64,000 nucleotides of DNA, from positions 1 to 64,000 of the forward strand of contig NZ_CYSG01000017.1 of the NCBI RefSeq assembly GCF_001457775.1, in the 5' to 3' direction. The position numbers and the translations under genes are program-made. Positions 37,406-46,333 of this stretch are shown here, one piece after another (within the stretch, counting starts at the first letter, position 1; each line of letters starts with the position of its first letter). The notes under the pieces are model-generated. The model was not told the origin of the DNA and ran no database searches. It was given only the letters and a program-made list of their open reading frames with translations. The stretch comes from Phaeobacter sp. CECT 5382 (GTDB lineage Bacteria; Pseudomonadota; Alphaproteobacteria; Rhodobacterales; Rhodobacteraceae).

Positions 37406-38533
37406 TCAATGGCTTGAGGCGATGGTCTGGCGAAATCGCAGCAGGGCAATGATGAAAAAAGCCAGGCTGAGCAGCACCATGATCACCATATCGAACCAGA
37501 CGGTTTCCAACCCGGCCCCCCGATAGAGGATCGCCTGCGAGAAGGCGACAAAATGGGTTGAGGGCGAGATCTGCATGATTGTTTGCAGCCAGTCGGGAAT
37601 ACTTTCCATTGGCGTGGTGCTGCCGGACAGAAGATTCATGACGATCAGAACAGGCATCACCAGAAGGCCAAACTGCGGCATGGATGTGGTGAAGGTTGCA
37701 AGCAGAATGCCAAGCCCGGTGACCGAAACCAGATAGAGCACCGACCCTGCGATAAACAAGGGAATGGATCCGGCAACGGGAACCGCCAGAACCCCCTGCA
37801 CGATCAGCCACAAGGACAGGATCGCGCCGATGATGATCGCCAGACCATTGGCCCAGATCTTGGCCAGCATGATCTCTGATGGCAGGACCGGCATCACCAG
37901 AAGGTGCTCGATCGTGCCATGTTCACGCTCGCGGATCAGGGCGGCCCCGGTCAACAGGACCGACAAGATCGTGACATTGTTGATCACCTGCATCACCGAG
38001 GAAAACCAGACCGATTGCAGGTTTGGATTGAACTGCGCGGTGATGATCAGATCAATCGGCAGGCTGCTTGAACTGTCATCCCCGGCGACAAATTTATTGA
38101 CCTCGGCAGTGATGATCTGCTGCAGAAAAACAGCGCCATTACCTGCCTGCGCCATCGCCGTGGCATCGACGCTCAATTGCAAAACCGGTTGCTGCCCCGC
38201 GATCACATCAGCCTCGAACCGCGGTGGAAAGGACAGCACAAAGACATAGTCGCTATCGTTCATCAGTCGATCGACATCGCTCGCCGCAATCTCTTGCGGA
38301 CGGTCAAATTCCGGCGGTAAGATGGCCTCAATGATGCGGCCGGACAGCTCTGACCGGTCCAGATCAACATAGGCGACCGAGGCATTGGAGACCTCGAGTT
38401 TGGCCCCCGTAGCCACCGCATAGACCGCGAAGCTGAAGATATAGACGATCAGAAACAACAGCACCGGATCGGCGCGCAGGCTGCGCAACTCTTTCAGACC
38501 CAGGATAAAGATGTTGTATAGCCACTGTTTCAT
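37406..38533 (-). CDS. ABC-2 type permease, YhhJ-like
   Basis: A 375-residue ABC-2 membrane protein. One N-terminal helix (DPVLLFLIVYIFSFAVYAVATG) is followed by a periplasmic domain of about 150 residues and five C-terminal helices, with EREHGTIEHLLVMPV at the cytoplasmic ABC-2 signature. The ATG at 38533 lies one base past the stop of the upstream ATPase-permease gene. It forms an export unit with that gene and the HlyD-type gene. The order matches the E. coli yhiI-rbbA-yhhJ set. The substrate is unknown. Confidence 0.9.
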   Translation of the reverse strand: MKQWLYNIFILGLKELRSLRADPVLLFLIVYIFSFAVYAVATGAKLEVSNASVAYVDLDRSELSGRIIEAILPPEFDRPQEIAASDVDRLMNDSDYVFVLSFPPRFEADVIAGQQPVLQLSVDATAMAQAGNGAVFLQQIITAEVNKFVAGDDSSSSLPIDLIITAQFNPNLQSVWFSSVMQVINNVTILSVLLTGAALIREREHGTIEHLLVMPVLPSEIMLAKIWANGLAIIIGAILSLWLIVQGVLAVPVAGSIPLFIAGSVLYLVSVTGLGILLATFTTSMPQFGLLVMPVLIVMNLLSGSTTPMESIPDWLQTIMQISPSTHFVAFSQAILYRGAGLETVWFDMVIMVLLSLAFFIIALLRFRQTIASSH

Positions 38534-38534
38534 C

Positions 38535-41342
38535 TCATTTTTCCTGCTTACGCAGCGCCAAGATCGACGCCGCGATGAAAAACAGCGCGAACCCAACCAA
38601 CGCGATATGGTTCTGCCACAGCTCGGCAAAGCCAAGCTCTTTGGTGAAAGTGCCGACGCTGATCTGCTGATACCAGGCGGAAGGAAAGCCCAGACCGATC
38701 ATCCGGCCACTGCCTGACAGCGATGACACCGGCACCAAGAGGCCCGAGAAATTGACCGCCGGAATGATGGCCACAACCGCCGTCGCAAAGGTCGCAGCCA
38801 CCTGCGATTTGGTGAAGGTCGAAATCAGCACTCCAAATCCGGTGGAAGCAACAACATAGAACAGAGTTCCCACCAGCAGGGCTGTCATCGAGCCTTTGAC
38901 CGGCACCTGAAAGACCCAATAGGCCATCGCCAGCAACGTGAAAAAACTGACCATGGCAATGACCACATAGGGCATCTGCTTGCCCAGAAGGAACTCGCTG
39001 CGGGTCACCGGGGTGGAGCGGAAATTGGCGATGGATCCGGTTTCCTTTTCGCGCACAACCCCCATGGCCGACATCATCGCGGGGATCAGAACAAGCATCA
39101 GCATGATCACCGAAGGCACCAGCGCAAACACACTTTTGAACGCCTGATTGTAACGATACCGGGTTTCAGTACTGGCATAGCTGGTGTCGATCACAGAGCC
39201 ATAGGTCCGTTCGGACTGGTCCTCGATATAGGACAACGCCAGGCCCTGCATGTAGCCACGGGCGGTCTCGGCGCGAAACGGCATTGCGGCATCTATCGCG
39301 ACCCGTACTTCGGGCTCTTCACCCCGCAACAGCGCGCGGCCAAAATCAGGTGGGATTTCCACCGCAATTGCAATCTCTCCGGCGCGCAGCCGGGCAGCCA
39401 GTTCAGCAGTACTATAGGCGGGGTCACGTTCCTCAAAGAAGCGCGAGCCAGAGAAGGCCTCCAGCAGGCTGCGGCTTTCGGCGCTTTGGTCCTGATCCAG
39501 CACCGCATAGGGCAGGTCTTCCACGTCAAAGGAAATACCATAGCCAAAGGTCAGCATCAAAATAATAGGCCCGAGAAAGGCGAAGGTCAGCCGCAGTGGA
39601 TCGCGCAGGATTTCCAGTGTTTCGCGCCTGGTATAGGCCCACATCCTGGCAAGGTTGAAAAAAAGACGTCGGCGCGGCGCAGGTTGCACGTCGGATACCA
39701 GTGTCGACCCACCTGCCTGTAGGTCTGGCTGATCGACAGCCTGAGGGACACCTTGTGGGGCTGCTGTTTCGCTTTCATCAGCGGCCTGCTTTAGATAGCT
39801 GATAAAGGCGTCATTCAGAGTTGGCGCGCCACTTTCCTCGAGAATTTCCTGCGGGGCACCTATGGTCAGAACCCGGCCTGCATGCATCAGCGAAATCCGG
39901 TCACAGCGCTTGGCCTCATTCATGAAATGGGTGGAGACAAAAATGGTCACGCCATCATTGCGCGACAACCCGATCAGGTGCTGCCAGAAGGCATCGCGTG
40001 CGACCGGATCCACCCCCGATGTTGGCTCATCCAGGATTAGCACCTCGGGCGAATGGATGACGGCGACGGCCAGTTGCAGCCTTTGACGAATGCCCAGTGG
40101 CAGCGCATCGGGGCGTTTGTCGGCATCCTCTTCCAGCTCGAAACTCTGCAGCATCTGCGCCACCCGCCCGGCCCGCTCTGCCAGCGGGATCCGGTAGAGT
40201 TCGGCATGCAGATCAAGATTCTGGCGCACCGTCAGCTCTGAATACAGCGAAAAGGACTGCGACATATAGCCGACACGCTGGCGGGTGCGCATATCGCGGG
40301 CATCCAGTGTCTCGCCAAACAACAGCGCCTCGCCGCTGCTGGCTGGCAAAAGACCCGTCAGCATTTTCATCGTCGTGGTCTTGCCGCAGCCGTTGGAGCC
40401 GAGAAAGCCAAAAATCTCGCCGCGGGCAATTTTGAACTCAACACTGTCGACGGCGACAAAATCGCCAAACTTGCGGGTCAGGGATTTTGCCTCGACCGCG
40501 TATCCGGTTGCGGTGGGCTGGAATGGCGGCACCACGACCTCTTGGTGGCCGGCGCGCACGGATTCCGGCAGCATAGCAATAAAGGCCTGCTCCAGAGTGG
40601 GTTGCTGGGCCTGATTGCGCACCTCTTCGGGGGTGCCAGTCGCGGTGATTTTTCCGTCAGATACAGCCGCCAGCCAGTCAAACCGCTCGGCCTCCTCCAT
40701 ATAGGCCGTAGCGACGATGACGCTCATGGTGGGGCGTTGCGCGCGGATATGATCGATCAGATCCCAGAACTGCTGGCGCGACAGCGGATCAACGCCGGTT
40801 GTCGGCTCGTCCAGGATCAGCAGGTCCGGGTCGTGAATGAGCGCCGAACACAGCGACAGTTTTTGCTTCATACCGCCCGAGAGTTTTCCGGCGGGGCGAT
40901 CGGGAAAAGGGTCAAGACCAGTCGCCTGCAACAAATCCGCAATGCGGGCCTGGCGTTCGGCCTGCGGCTGGGCAAAAAGGCGGCCAAAAAAATCCAGATT
41001 TTCGGTCACCGTCAGCGTCGGATACAGATTTCGCCCCAGCCCTTGCGGCATATAGGCGATCCGATAGTTGCAGTCCTGCAGGTGGCGGCGGTCGCGAATG
41101 TCCCCTTCCAGCACCTGAATGTCACCGGATTGAAGTCGGCGCACACCTGCAGCCAGCGCCAGCAAAGTAGACTTTCCGACGCCATCCGGGCCAATCAACC
41201 CGGCCATGCAACCGGCAGGAATATCCAGATCGACATCTTCGAGGGCCAGCGTCGCGCCATAGCGATGGGTCACCGCCCTGAGCTGGACAACCGGTGCTGC
41301 AGCTTCTTGGGCAGTTTCCTGGTTTGCAGCTCCTAGGGTCAT
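38535..41342 (-). CDS. RbbA-like fused ABC transporter (two ATPase domains plus ABC-2 permease)
   Basis: A 935-residue fusion. ATPase 1 has a variant Walker A GPDGVGKST and signature KLSGGMKQKLSL. ATPase 2 has Walker A GSNGCGKTT. Its signature region (PLGIRQRLQLAVAVI) lacks a canonical LSGGQ. A linker leads to a C-terminal ABC-2 permease of six helices with EKETGSIANFRSTPVTRSEF. This architecture is that of RbbA/YhiH, named for ribosome-associated ATPase activity in E. coli. The ATG at 41342 overlaps the HlyD gene stop (ATGA); a longer frame to 41375 was rejected. Confidence 0.92.
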   Translation of the reverse strand: MTLGAANQETAQEAAAPVVQLRAVTHRYGATLALEDVDLDIPAGCMAGLIGPDGVGKSTLLALAAGVRRLQSGDIQVLEGDIRDRRHLQDCNYRIAYMPQGLGRNLYPTLTVTENLDFFGRLFAQPQAERQARIADLLQATGLDPFPDRPAGKLSGGMKQKLSLCSALIHDPDLLILDEPTTGVDPLSRQQFWDLIDHIRAQRPTMSVIVATAYMEEAERFDWLAAVSDGKITATGTPEEVRNQAQQPTLEQAFIAMLPESVRAGHQEVVVPPFQPTATGYAVEAKSLTRKFGDFVAVDSVEFKIARGEIFGFLGSNGCGKTTTMKMLTGLLPASSGEALLFGETLDARDMRTRQRVGYMSQSFSLYSELTVRQNLDLHAELYRIPLAERAGRVAQMLQSFELEEDADKRPDALPLGIRQRLQLAVAVIHSPEVLILDEPTSGVDPVARDAFWQHLIGLSRNDGVTIFVSTHFMNEAKRCDRISLMHAGRVLTIGAPQEILEESGAPTLNDAFISYLKQAADESETAAPQGVPQAVDQPDLQAGGSTLVSDVQPAPRRRLFFNLARMWAYTRRETLEILRDPLRLTFAFLGPIILMLTFGYGISFDVEDLPYAVLDQDQSAESRSLLEAFSGSRFFEERDPAYSTAELAARLRAGEIAIAVEIPPDFGRALLRGEEPEVRVAIDAAMPFRAETARGYMQGLALSYIEDQSERTYGSVIDTSYASTETRYRYNQAFKSVFALVPSVIMLMLVLIPAMMSAMGVVREKETGSIANFRSTPVTRSEFLLGKQMPYVVIAMVSFFTLLAMAYWVFQVPVKGSMTALLVGTLFYVVASTGFGVLISTFTKSQVAATFATAVVAIIPAVNFSGLLVPVSSLSGSGRMIGLGFPSAWYQQISVGTFTKELGFAELWQNHIALVGFALFFIAASILALRKQEK

Positions 41343-42379
41343 TGCGGCAGGCGAACAGCTAGCTTCGCGGGCCAATCGGCGGCTTCATCGACCAGAACAT
41401 ATCCGAGCCCGGGAACACCCGCCCGGGCGCGGTCCTGATACTGCGCCAGCAGATCCGGCCCGATAGTCAGCTTGACCCGAAACATGAGCTGGTCGCGTTC
41501 ATCCTGGGTTTCGACCGATTTGGGCGTGAACTGCGCGGTGCTGGCGACAAAAGTGACCGTCGCTGGGATGACATAGTCTGGAATGGCGTCCAGAATGATG
41601 CGGGCGTCGGCGCCGATGGCCAGTCGCCCGGCATCGCGTGACGGCAGGTAGATCGACATATACATATCCGTCAGATCAGTCAGCGTGATGACCGTCCCGC
41701 CTGCGGCCATGACCTCGCCGACATGGGCCAGCTCATATTGCACCCGTCCTGCCCTTGGCGCGGTGAGGCTGGTATCATCAACCAGCGTTTGCAGCCTGTC
41801 GACGCCCGCCTGCGCGGCCGCAATTGTGGCCTCAGCCAAAGGAATACCGGCCTCGGCGGCGGCCATGGCCGCCTGCGCCGTCTGAAAGACGGTACGCTGC
41901 TGATCAAGCCGCGTCTGAGAGGCAAAATCATCCTCCGCCAGCCGCTGAACCCGAGCGAATTCCGCTTCGGCTGTGGTCAGTTCCGACTGGCGCTGATGCA
42001 GTAGGGCCTCGGCCTGCAGTTTTTGCTGTTCCGCTTGCAGCACAGTTGCTTCTGCTTGATGCAGCTGCGCCTCAAGCTCGGCAGATTCCATCTTGGCAAT
42101 CAGTTGCCCGGCCTCTACCCAGTCTCCTTCGGACACCAGAATGTCAGTCACGCGACCGGAAATTTTGGTAGAAACATCAATGCGCTCTGCCTCTATTCGA
42201 CCATTGGATGCGCTGATGCCTTCGGGCAGGGCATCCTTGTTTCCAGGTAACAAAGACAGATCAGCAAGGCCGCTTTGCAGCTTTTGAACCATAGCGTTTT
42301 CGCTCTCGCTTGTGGCGAGGAAATAGCCACCCACGCAAAGGGCCGCCACCAAGGTTGTAAGGCCTGTAGATGGTTTCAT
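41339..42379 (-). CDS. HlyD-family membrane fusion protein (YhiI-like)
   Basis: A 346-residue periplasmic adaptor. One N-terminal membrane anchor (GLTTLVAALCVGGYFLAT), then a biotinyl-lipoyl half (ISGRVTDILVSEGDWVEAGQLIAKMES), a long coiled-coil hairpin rich in Ala/Gln/Glu, the second lipoyl half (LTAPRAGRVQYELAHVGEVMAAGGTVITL) and a beta-barrel domain. The ATG at 42379 has AAGGA upstream. It is first gene of the export operon with the RbbA-like and YhhJ-like genes and would link the inner-membrane pump to an outer-membrane channel encoded elsewhere. Confidence 0.93.
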   Translation of the reverse strand: MKPSTGLTTLVAALCVGGYFLATSESENAMVQKLQSGLADLSLLPGNKDALPEGISASNGRIEAERIDVSTKISGRVTDILVSEGDWVEAGQLIAKMESAELEAQLHQAEATVLQAEQQKLQAEALLHQRQSELTTAEAEFARVQRLAEDDFASQTRLDQQRTVFQTAQAAMAAAEAGIPLAEATIAAAQAGVDRLQTLVDDTSLTAPRAGRVQYELAHVGEVMAAGGTVITLTDLTDMYMSIYLPSRDAGRLAIGADARIILDAIPDYVIPATVTFVASTAQFTPKSVETQDERDQLMFRVKLTIGPDLLAQYQDRARAGVPGLGYVLVDEAADWPAKLAVRLPQ

Positions 42380-42434
42380 CTGGTGTGTTCCTTTGCTGCG
42401 GTGCTTTCGAAGACATAACAAGCAAATTCCGTCT

Positions 42435-42458
42435 GGTATTTGACCAATGTCAAATACC
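42435..42458. promoter_or_regulatory. 24-bp perfect palindromic operator, Crp/Fnr type
   Basis: GGTATTTGAC (42435-42444) and GTCAAATACC (42449-42458) are exact inverted repeats around CAAT. The core TTGAC-N4-GTCAA has Crp/Fnr-family geometry. It lies 56 bases before the HlyD start and 186 bases before phaC, between the divergent units, so it may serve one or both. Confidence 0.65.
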
Positions 42459-42643
42459 TGTCTCTTGAATGTGGTTTAAATCGAAGCCGAGACTGAGGGT
42501 GCTGAACAGCCTGACAATCGGACCTGCAAAAATTTTATGCAGCGCCGACAAAAGATGCCCGTTTTTGCACCCCTAGTCGCGTTAAAGTGGCAAAAATGAC
42601 AGCTTTTCCGGACAGGCGCAGGCCTGCAGTTGGAGGAATACGA

Positions 42644-44548
42644 ATGGGTCGCCCCGAATCACATATTTCAGAGTCCGCCAACATGACCAAGAAACGCACC
42701 GCAGATTCAGGCGCGGGTTCAAGCGTAACTTCTGGTGCAGCCGCAAAGGCAGCTTCAAAACTGGAAAAGATCGCAAAGATCTCGCGGCGGCTGGCGGCCC
42801 TGCATGTACCGGATCTCGATCATGTTCCAGAGCTGAAACAATCCGCCGCCGTGGCAGAGTATCTGGACCGTGCGAGCCATGCCACCCTGTCAAAGGTCAC
42901 AGGCGGTGTCTCTCCCACGGCCCTTGGAGGGGCCTATCTCGACTGGCTGGTGCATCTGTCGACCTCGCCCGGCAAACAGGTAGAGCTTACGCAGAAAGCC
43001 TTTCGCAAATGGTTGCGCCTGTCACGCTATGCCATGCGCTGCGCCACGTCTGACAGCGACACCGCCCCCTGCCTTGAGCCGCTGGAGCAGGACAAAAGGT
43101 TCGCTGGGGACGCCTGGCAGAAGTGGCCCTACAATCTGATCTATCAGTCGTTTTTGCTGAACCAGCAATGGTGGCACAACGCGACAACGGGTGTGCGCGG
43201 AGTGACAAAGCAGCATGAGAATGCTCTGGAATTCACCAGCCGCCAGGTACTCGACATGTTTTCCCCGTCCAACTACCTGCTGACCAATCCCGAAGCGCTG
43301 GCCAAAACCCGCGAGGAAGGCGGCCAGAACCTGATACGCGGCTTCAATGCTTGGCTGGAGGATATGGAACATGCCAGACTGGACGCCCCCGTTGCCGGTA
43401 TCGAGGCCTATCGTCCCGGTCAGGAAGTGGCCACAACGCCGGGCAAAGTGGTGTTTCGTAACCGTTTGATCGAGCTGATTCAATATGAGCCCACAACAGA
43501 AAAAGTGCGCCCCGAACCCATCTTGATGGTGCCCGCCTGGATCATGAAATACTATATCCTTGATCTGTCTCCCGAAAACTCGATGGTCAGGTTTTTGCTG
43601 TCACAGGGCTATACGGTCTTCATGGTCTCCTGGCACAACCCGGATGCCGAAGATCGCAATCTCGGCATGGATGACTACCGCCAGATGGGCGTCATGGAGG
43701 CCATCGACGCGATCAACACCATCATCCCCGGTGAAAAGATCCATGGCGTCGGCTACTGCCTTGGCGGCACCCTACTGTCGATTGCGGCCGCAACCATTGC
43801 CCGCGATGACGGGGATCCCTTTGCCTCGCTGAGCTTCTTTGCCTCTCAGATCGATTTCACCGAACCGGGCGAATTGCAGCTGTTCATCAATGAAAGCCAG
43901 CTGGCCTTTTTGGAGGACATGATGTGGGAGCAGGGCTATCTGGACATCAACCAAATGACCGGGGCCTTTCAGACCATCCGCTCTGCGGATCTGATCTGGT
44001 CCAAGGTTCTGCACAGTTATCTGATGGGCGAGCCCGCCAATATGTTTGACCTGATGGCCTGGAATGCGGATGGCACCCGGATGCCGTTCCGGATGCATTC
44101 GGAATACCTGCGCTCTCTCTATCTCGACAATGATCTCACCGAGGGACATTTCAAAGTCGACGGGCGACCGATCTCGGTGACCGATATTCATGTGCCGGTG
44201 TTTTCCGTGGGCACAGTCAAAGACCACGTGGCCCCCTGGCATTCTGTATACAAGATGCACCTCTATCTGGATACCGAGCTGACGTTTGTGCTCACCAGTG
44301 GTGGCCATAACGCCGGCATTGTGTCCGAGCCCGGCCACAGGCACCGCAGCTATCAGGTCGCCACCACGCGCCATGATGATCACTACGTGGATCCTGAAAC
44401 CTGGGCGGCTAATACCCCAGTCAAAGACGGGTCCTGGTGGCTGGAATGGAGCGACTGGCTTGGAGAACGCTCAGGCGTGCCGGGCCCGCCGCCGGTCTTG
44501 GCCAATGCGCTGGCCGATGCTCCTGGAACCTATGTTTTTGAAAAATAG
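42644..44548 (+). CDS. phaC: Class I poly(3-hydroxyalkanoate) synthase
   Basis: A 634-residue PHA synthase that polymerises (R)-3-hydroxyacyl-CoA into storage granules. The alpha/beta-hydrolase lipase box is GYCLGG with nucleophile Cys372; the catalytic Asp lies in the VKDHVAPW region and the His in SGGHNAGIV. The class I pattern is supported by length and WSWNxxxx-like WHNPDAEDRNLGMDDY. The ATG at 42644 was chosen because GGAGGA lies 6 bases before it, over a longer frame from 42587. No phaA or phaB is adjacent; it heads a unit with a small protein, MaoC-Pta and acetate kinase. This is likely an accessory copy. Confidence 0.95.
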   Translation: MGRPESHISESANMTKKRTADSGAGSSVTSGAAAKAASKLEKIAKISRRLAALHVPDLDHVPELKQSAAVAEYLDRASHATLSKVTGGVSPTALGGAYLDWLVHLSTSPGKQVELTQKAFRKWLRLSRYAMRCATSDSDTAPCLEPLEQDKRFAGDAWQKWPYNLIYQSFLLNQQWWHNATTGVRGVTKQHENALEFTSRQVLDMFSPSNYLLTNPEALAKTREEGGQNLIRGFNAWLEDMEHARLDAPVAGIEAYRPGQEVATTPGKVVFRNRLIELIQYEPTTEKVRPEPILMVPAWIMKYYILDLSPENSMVRFLLSQGYTVFMVSWHNPDAEDRNLGMDDYRQMGVMEAIDAINTIIPGEKIHGVGYCLGGTLLSIAAATIARDDGDPFASLSFFASQIDFTEPGELQLFINESQLAFLEDMMWEQGYLDINQMTGAFQTIRSADLIWSKVLHSYLMGEPANMFDLMAWNADGTRMPFRMHSEYLRSLYLDNDLTEGHFKVDGRPISVTDIHVPVFSVGTVKDHVAPWHSVYKMHLYLDTELTFVLTSGGHNAGIVSEPGHRHRSYQVATTRHDDHYVDPETWAANTPVKDGSWWLEWSDWLGERSGVPGPPPVLANALADAPGTYVFEK

Positions 44549-44614
44549 ACCTGTTTCATACGCCTGATTCAAAACCCCGGGCCGAACATGTCTCTCACCT
44601 ATACGGATTGAAAA

Positions 44615-44887
44615 ATGACCAAGAAATCTATCAACTGGAAACCTGACCTCAGCTATCCCAGTGGCAAAGGAGCCACCGAGCAGCACTTTTCGGCCGCAGC
44701 AAACGGCGATGCGCTGGAGATCGACACCCACCCCTGGGGTGACGCCGACCTCATGGTCAACGGCGAACGTATCGCCCATGTCGAGGGCCAAAAATCTGCC
44801 GGTGATGCCTTCCGCGAAATCGAAGCCGTAGCGGAAGACATCGAAGCGCAGAAATCGCAGTCTGATGAAGCTGACTCCAAATCCTGA
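44615..44887 (+). CDS. Small conserved-looking protein of unknown function
   Basis: A 90-residue acidic soluble protein with no signal or membrane segment. It has GC-rich third codon positions and reads well as protein (DLSYPSGKGATEQHFSAAANGDALEIDTHPWGDADLMVNGERIAHVEGQ), followed by a charged helix rich in Glu/Asp/Ala/Ser. It lies between phaC (66 bases) and the MaoC-Pta gene (48 bases) in the same direction, so it is probably co-transcribed. Its start lacks a clear ribosome site. No family was recognised. A granule-associated or metabolic accessory role would be a guess from position. Confidence 0.6.
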   Translation: MTKKSINWKPDLSYPSGKGATEQHFSAAANGDALEIDTHPWGDADLMVNGERIAHVEGQKSAGDAFREIEAVAEDIEAQKSQSDEADSKS

Positions 44888-44935
44888 AACCTGACCCAGG
44901 CCCTGTTCCGGGCCAGCTGCAGAGGGCTGAAGTCA

Positions 44936-46333
44936 ATGCAATTCATTGAGAACAAGACATTCGACGAGATCAAAGTCGGTGACAGGGCCGATCTGACACG
45001 CAGGCTCAAGCCGCAAGACATCGAATTGTTTGCGGTGGTGTCGGGCGACATCAATCCGGCGCATCTGGACGCCGAATACGCCCAGTCCGATATGTTTCAC
45101 AAAGTCATCGCCCATGGCATGTGGGGGGGCGCGTTGATCTCTGCTCTGCTGGGGACCGAACTGCCGGGACCTGGCACAATTTACGTGACCCAAAATCTGA
45201 ACTTTCGCCGCCCCGTCGGTCTGGGGGATACGGTCACGGTGCAGGTCACGGTCACCGCGAAAGACGCGGCCCTTCATCAGGTCACGCTCGATTGTCTCTG
45301 TACCAATCAGGATGGCGACACCGTCATTCAGGGGCAGGCACTGGTCATTGCCCCCGACAAAAAGGTCCGCCGCCCGCGTGTCGCCCTACCCGAGGTACAC
45401 CTACATGACCGTGGCGACGGGTTTGAGGATCTGATCCGGGCCACCAAAGATCTTGCCGCGATTCGCACGGCTGTAGTGCACCCCTGTGATGAGCTCTCCC
45501 TTGGCGGCGCCCTTGCGGCGGGTGATAAGGCGATCATCCATCCAGTTTTGATCGGGCCAAAGGCCAAGATCGAAGCCACCGCCGCGCAAATCGGGCGGGA
45601 TCTGACGGGGATCGAGATCATTGATACGCCCCATAGCCATGCCGCCGCAGAAACAGCCGTGGCGCTGGCCCGCGAAGGCTCTGTCGATATGCTCATGAAG
45701 GGCAAGCTGCACACTGATGAATTGCTTCGCCCCATTCTTAACAAAGAGACAGGCCTGCGCACCGAGCGACGTCTGACTCATGTCTTTGCGCTGGACGTGC
45801 CGCATTATCCAAAACCGCTTTTGGTCAGCGACGCCGCGATCAATATTGCGCCAACACTGCAGACCAAACGCGATATCGTTCAAAACGCCATAGACCTGGC
45901 CCGTGCAATCGGAATCTCTGTGCCCAAAGTGGCGATCCTGTCGGCGGTGGAGACCGTGACCGCAACGCTGCCCTCGACGCTGGATGCTGCAGCACTGTGC
46001 AAGATGGCGGATCGCGGCCAGATCACTGGCGGGGTGTTGGATGGGCCGCTGGCCTTTGACAATGCGGTGTCAAAGGCTGCGGCCGAAACCAAGGGGATCA
46101 CCTCCGCCGTCGCGGGGGATGCCGATATTCTGGTGGTGCCCGATCTCGAAGCTGGCAATATGGTGGCAAAACAGCTGATCTATCTAGCCGGGGCCGAGGC
46201 TGCCGGGCTGGTGCTTGGTGCCCGCGTGCCCATTGTTCTGACCAGCCGGGCGGATGGGGTGCTGTCACGTCTGGCCTCTGCCGCCATAGCGCAGCTTTTT
46301 GTTCATTCTCAGCAAGGCGAGCAAAGGTCATGA
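44936..46333 (+). CDS. Bifunctional MaoC-type enoyl-CoA hydratase / phosphate acetyltransferase
   Basis: A 465-residue fusion. The N-terminal hotdog MaoC domain (about 1-140) has the hydratase motif GDINPAHLDAEYA...HGMWGGALISALLG. The C-terminal Pta/Ptb domain (about 150-465) has AVVHPCDELSLGGALAAG, LLVSDAAINIAPTLQTKRDIVQNA and GDADILVVPDLEAGNMVAKQLIYLAGAEAAGLVLGARVPIVLTSRAD. It interconverts acyl-CoA and acyl-phosphate, and the MaoC part can supply (R)-3-hydroxyacyl-CoA for PHA. Its stop overlaps the acetate kinase start (ATGA), so the two form an acyl-CoA to ATP route. Confidence 0.93.
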   Translation: MQFIENKTFDEIKVGDRADLTRRLKPQDIELFAVVSGDINPAHLDAEYAQSDMFHKVIAHGMWGGALISALLGTELPGPGTIYVTQNLNFRRPVGLGDTVTVQVTVTAKDAALHQVTLDCLCTNQDGDTVIQGQALVIAPDKKVRRPRVALPEVHLHDRGDGFEDLIRATKDLAAIRTAVVHPCDELSLGGALAAGDKAIIHPVLIGPKAKIEATAAQIGRDLTGIEIIDTPHSHAAAETAVALAREGSVDMLMKGKLHTDELLRPILNKETGLRTERRLTHVFALDVPHYPKPLLVSDAAINIAPTLQTKRDIVQNAIDLARAIGISVPKVAILSAVETVTATLPSTLDAAALCKMADRGQITGGVLDGPLAFDNAVSKAAAETKGITSAVAGDADILVVPDLEAGNMVAKQLIYLAGAEAAGLVLGARVPIVLTSRADGVLSRLASAAIAQLFVHSQQGEQRS

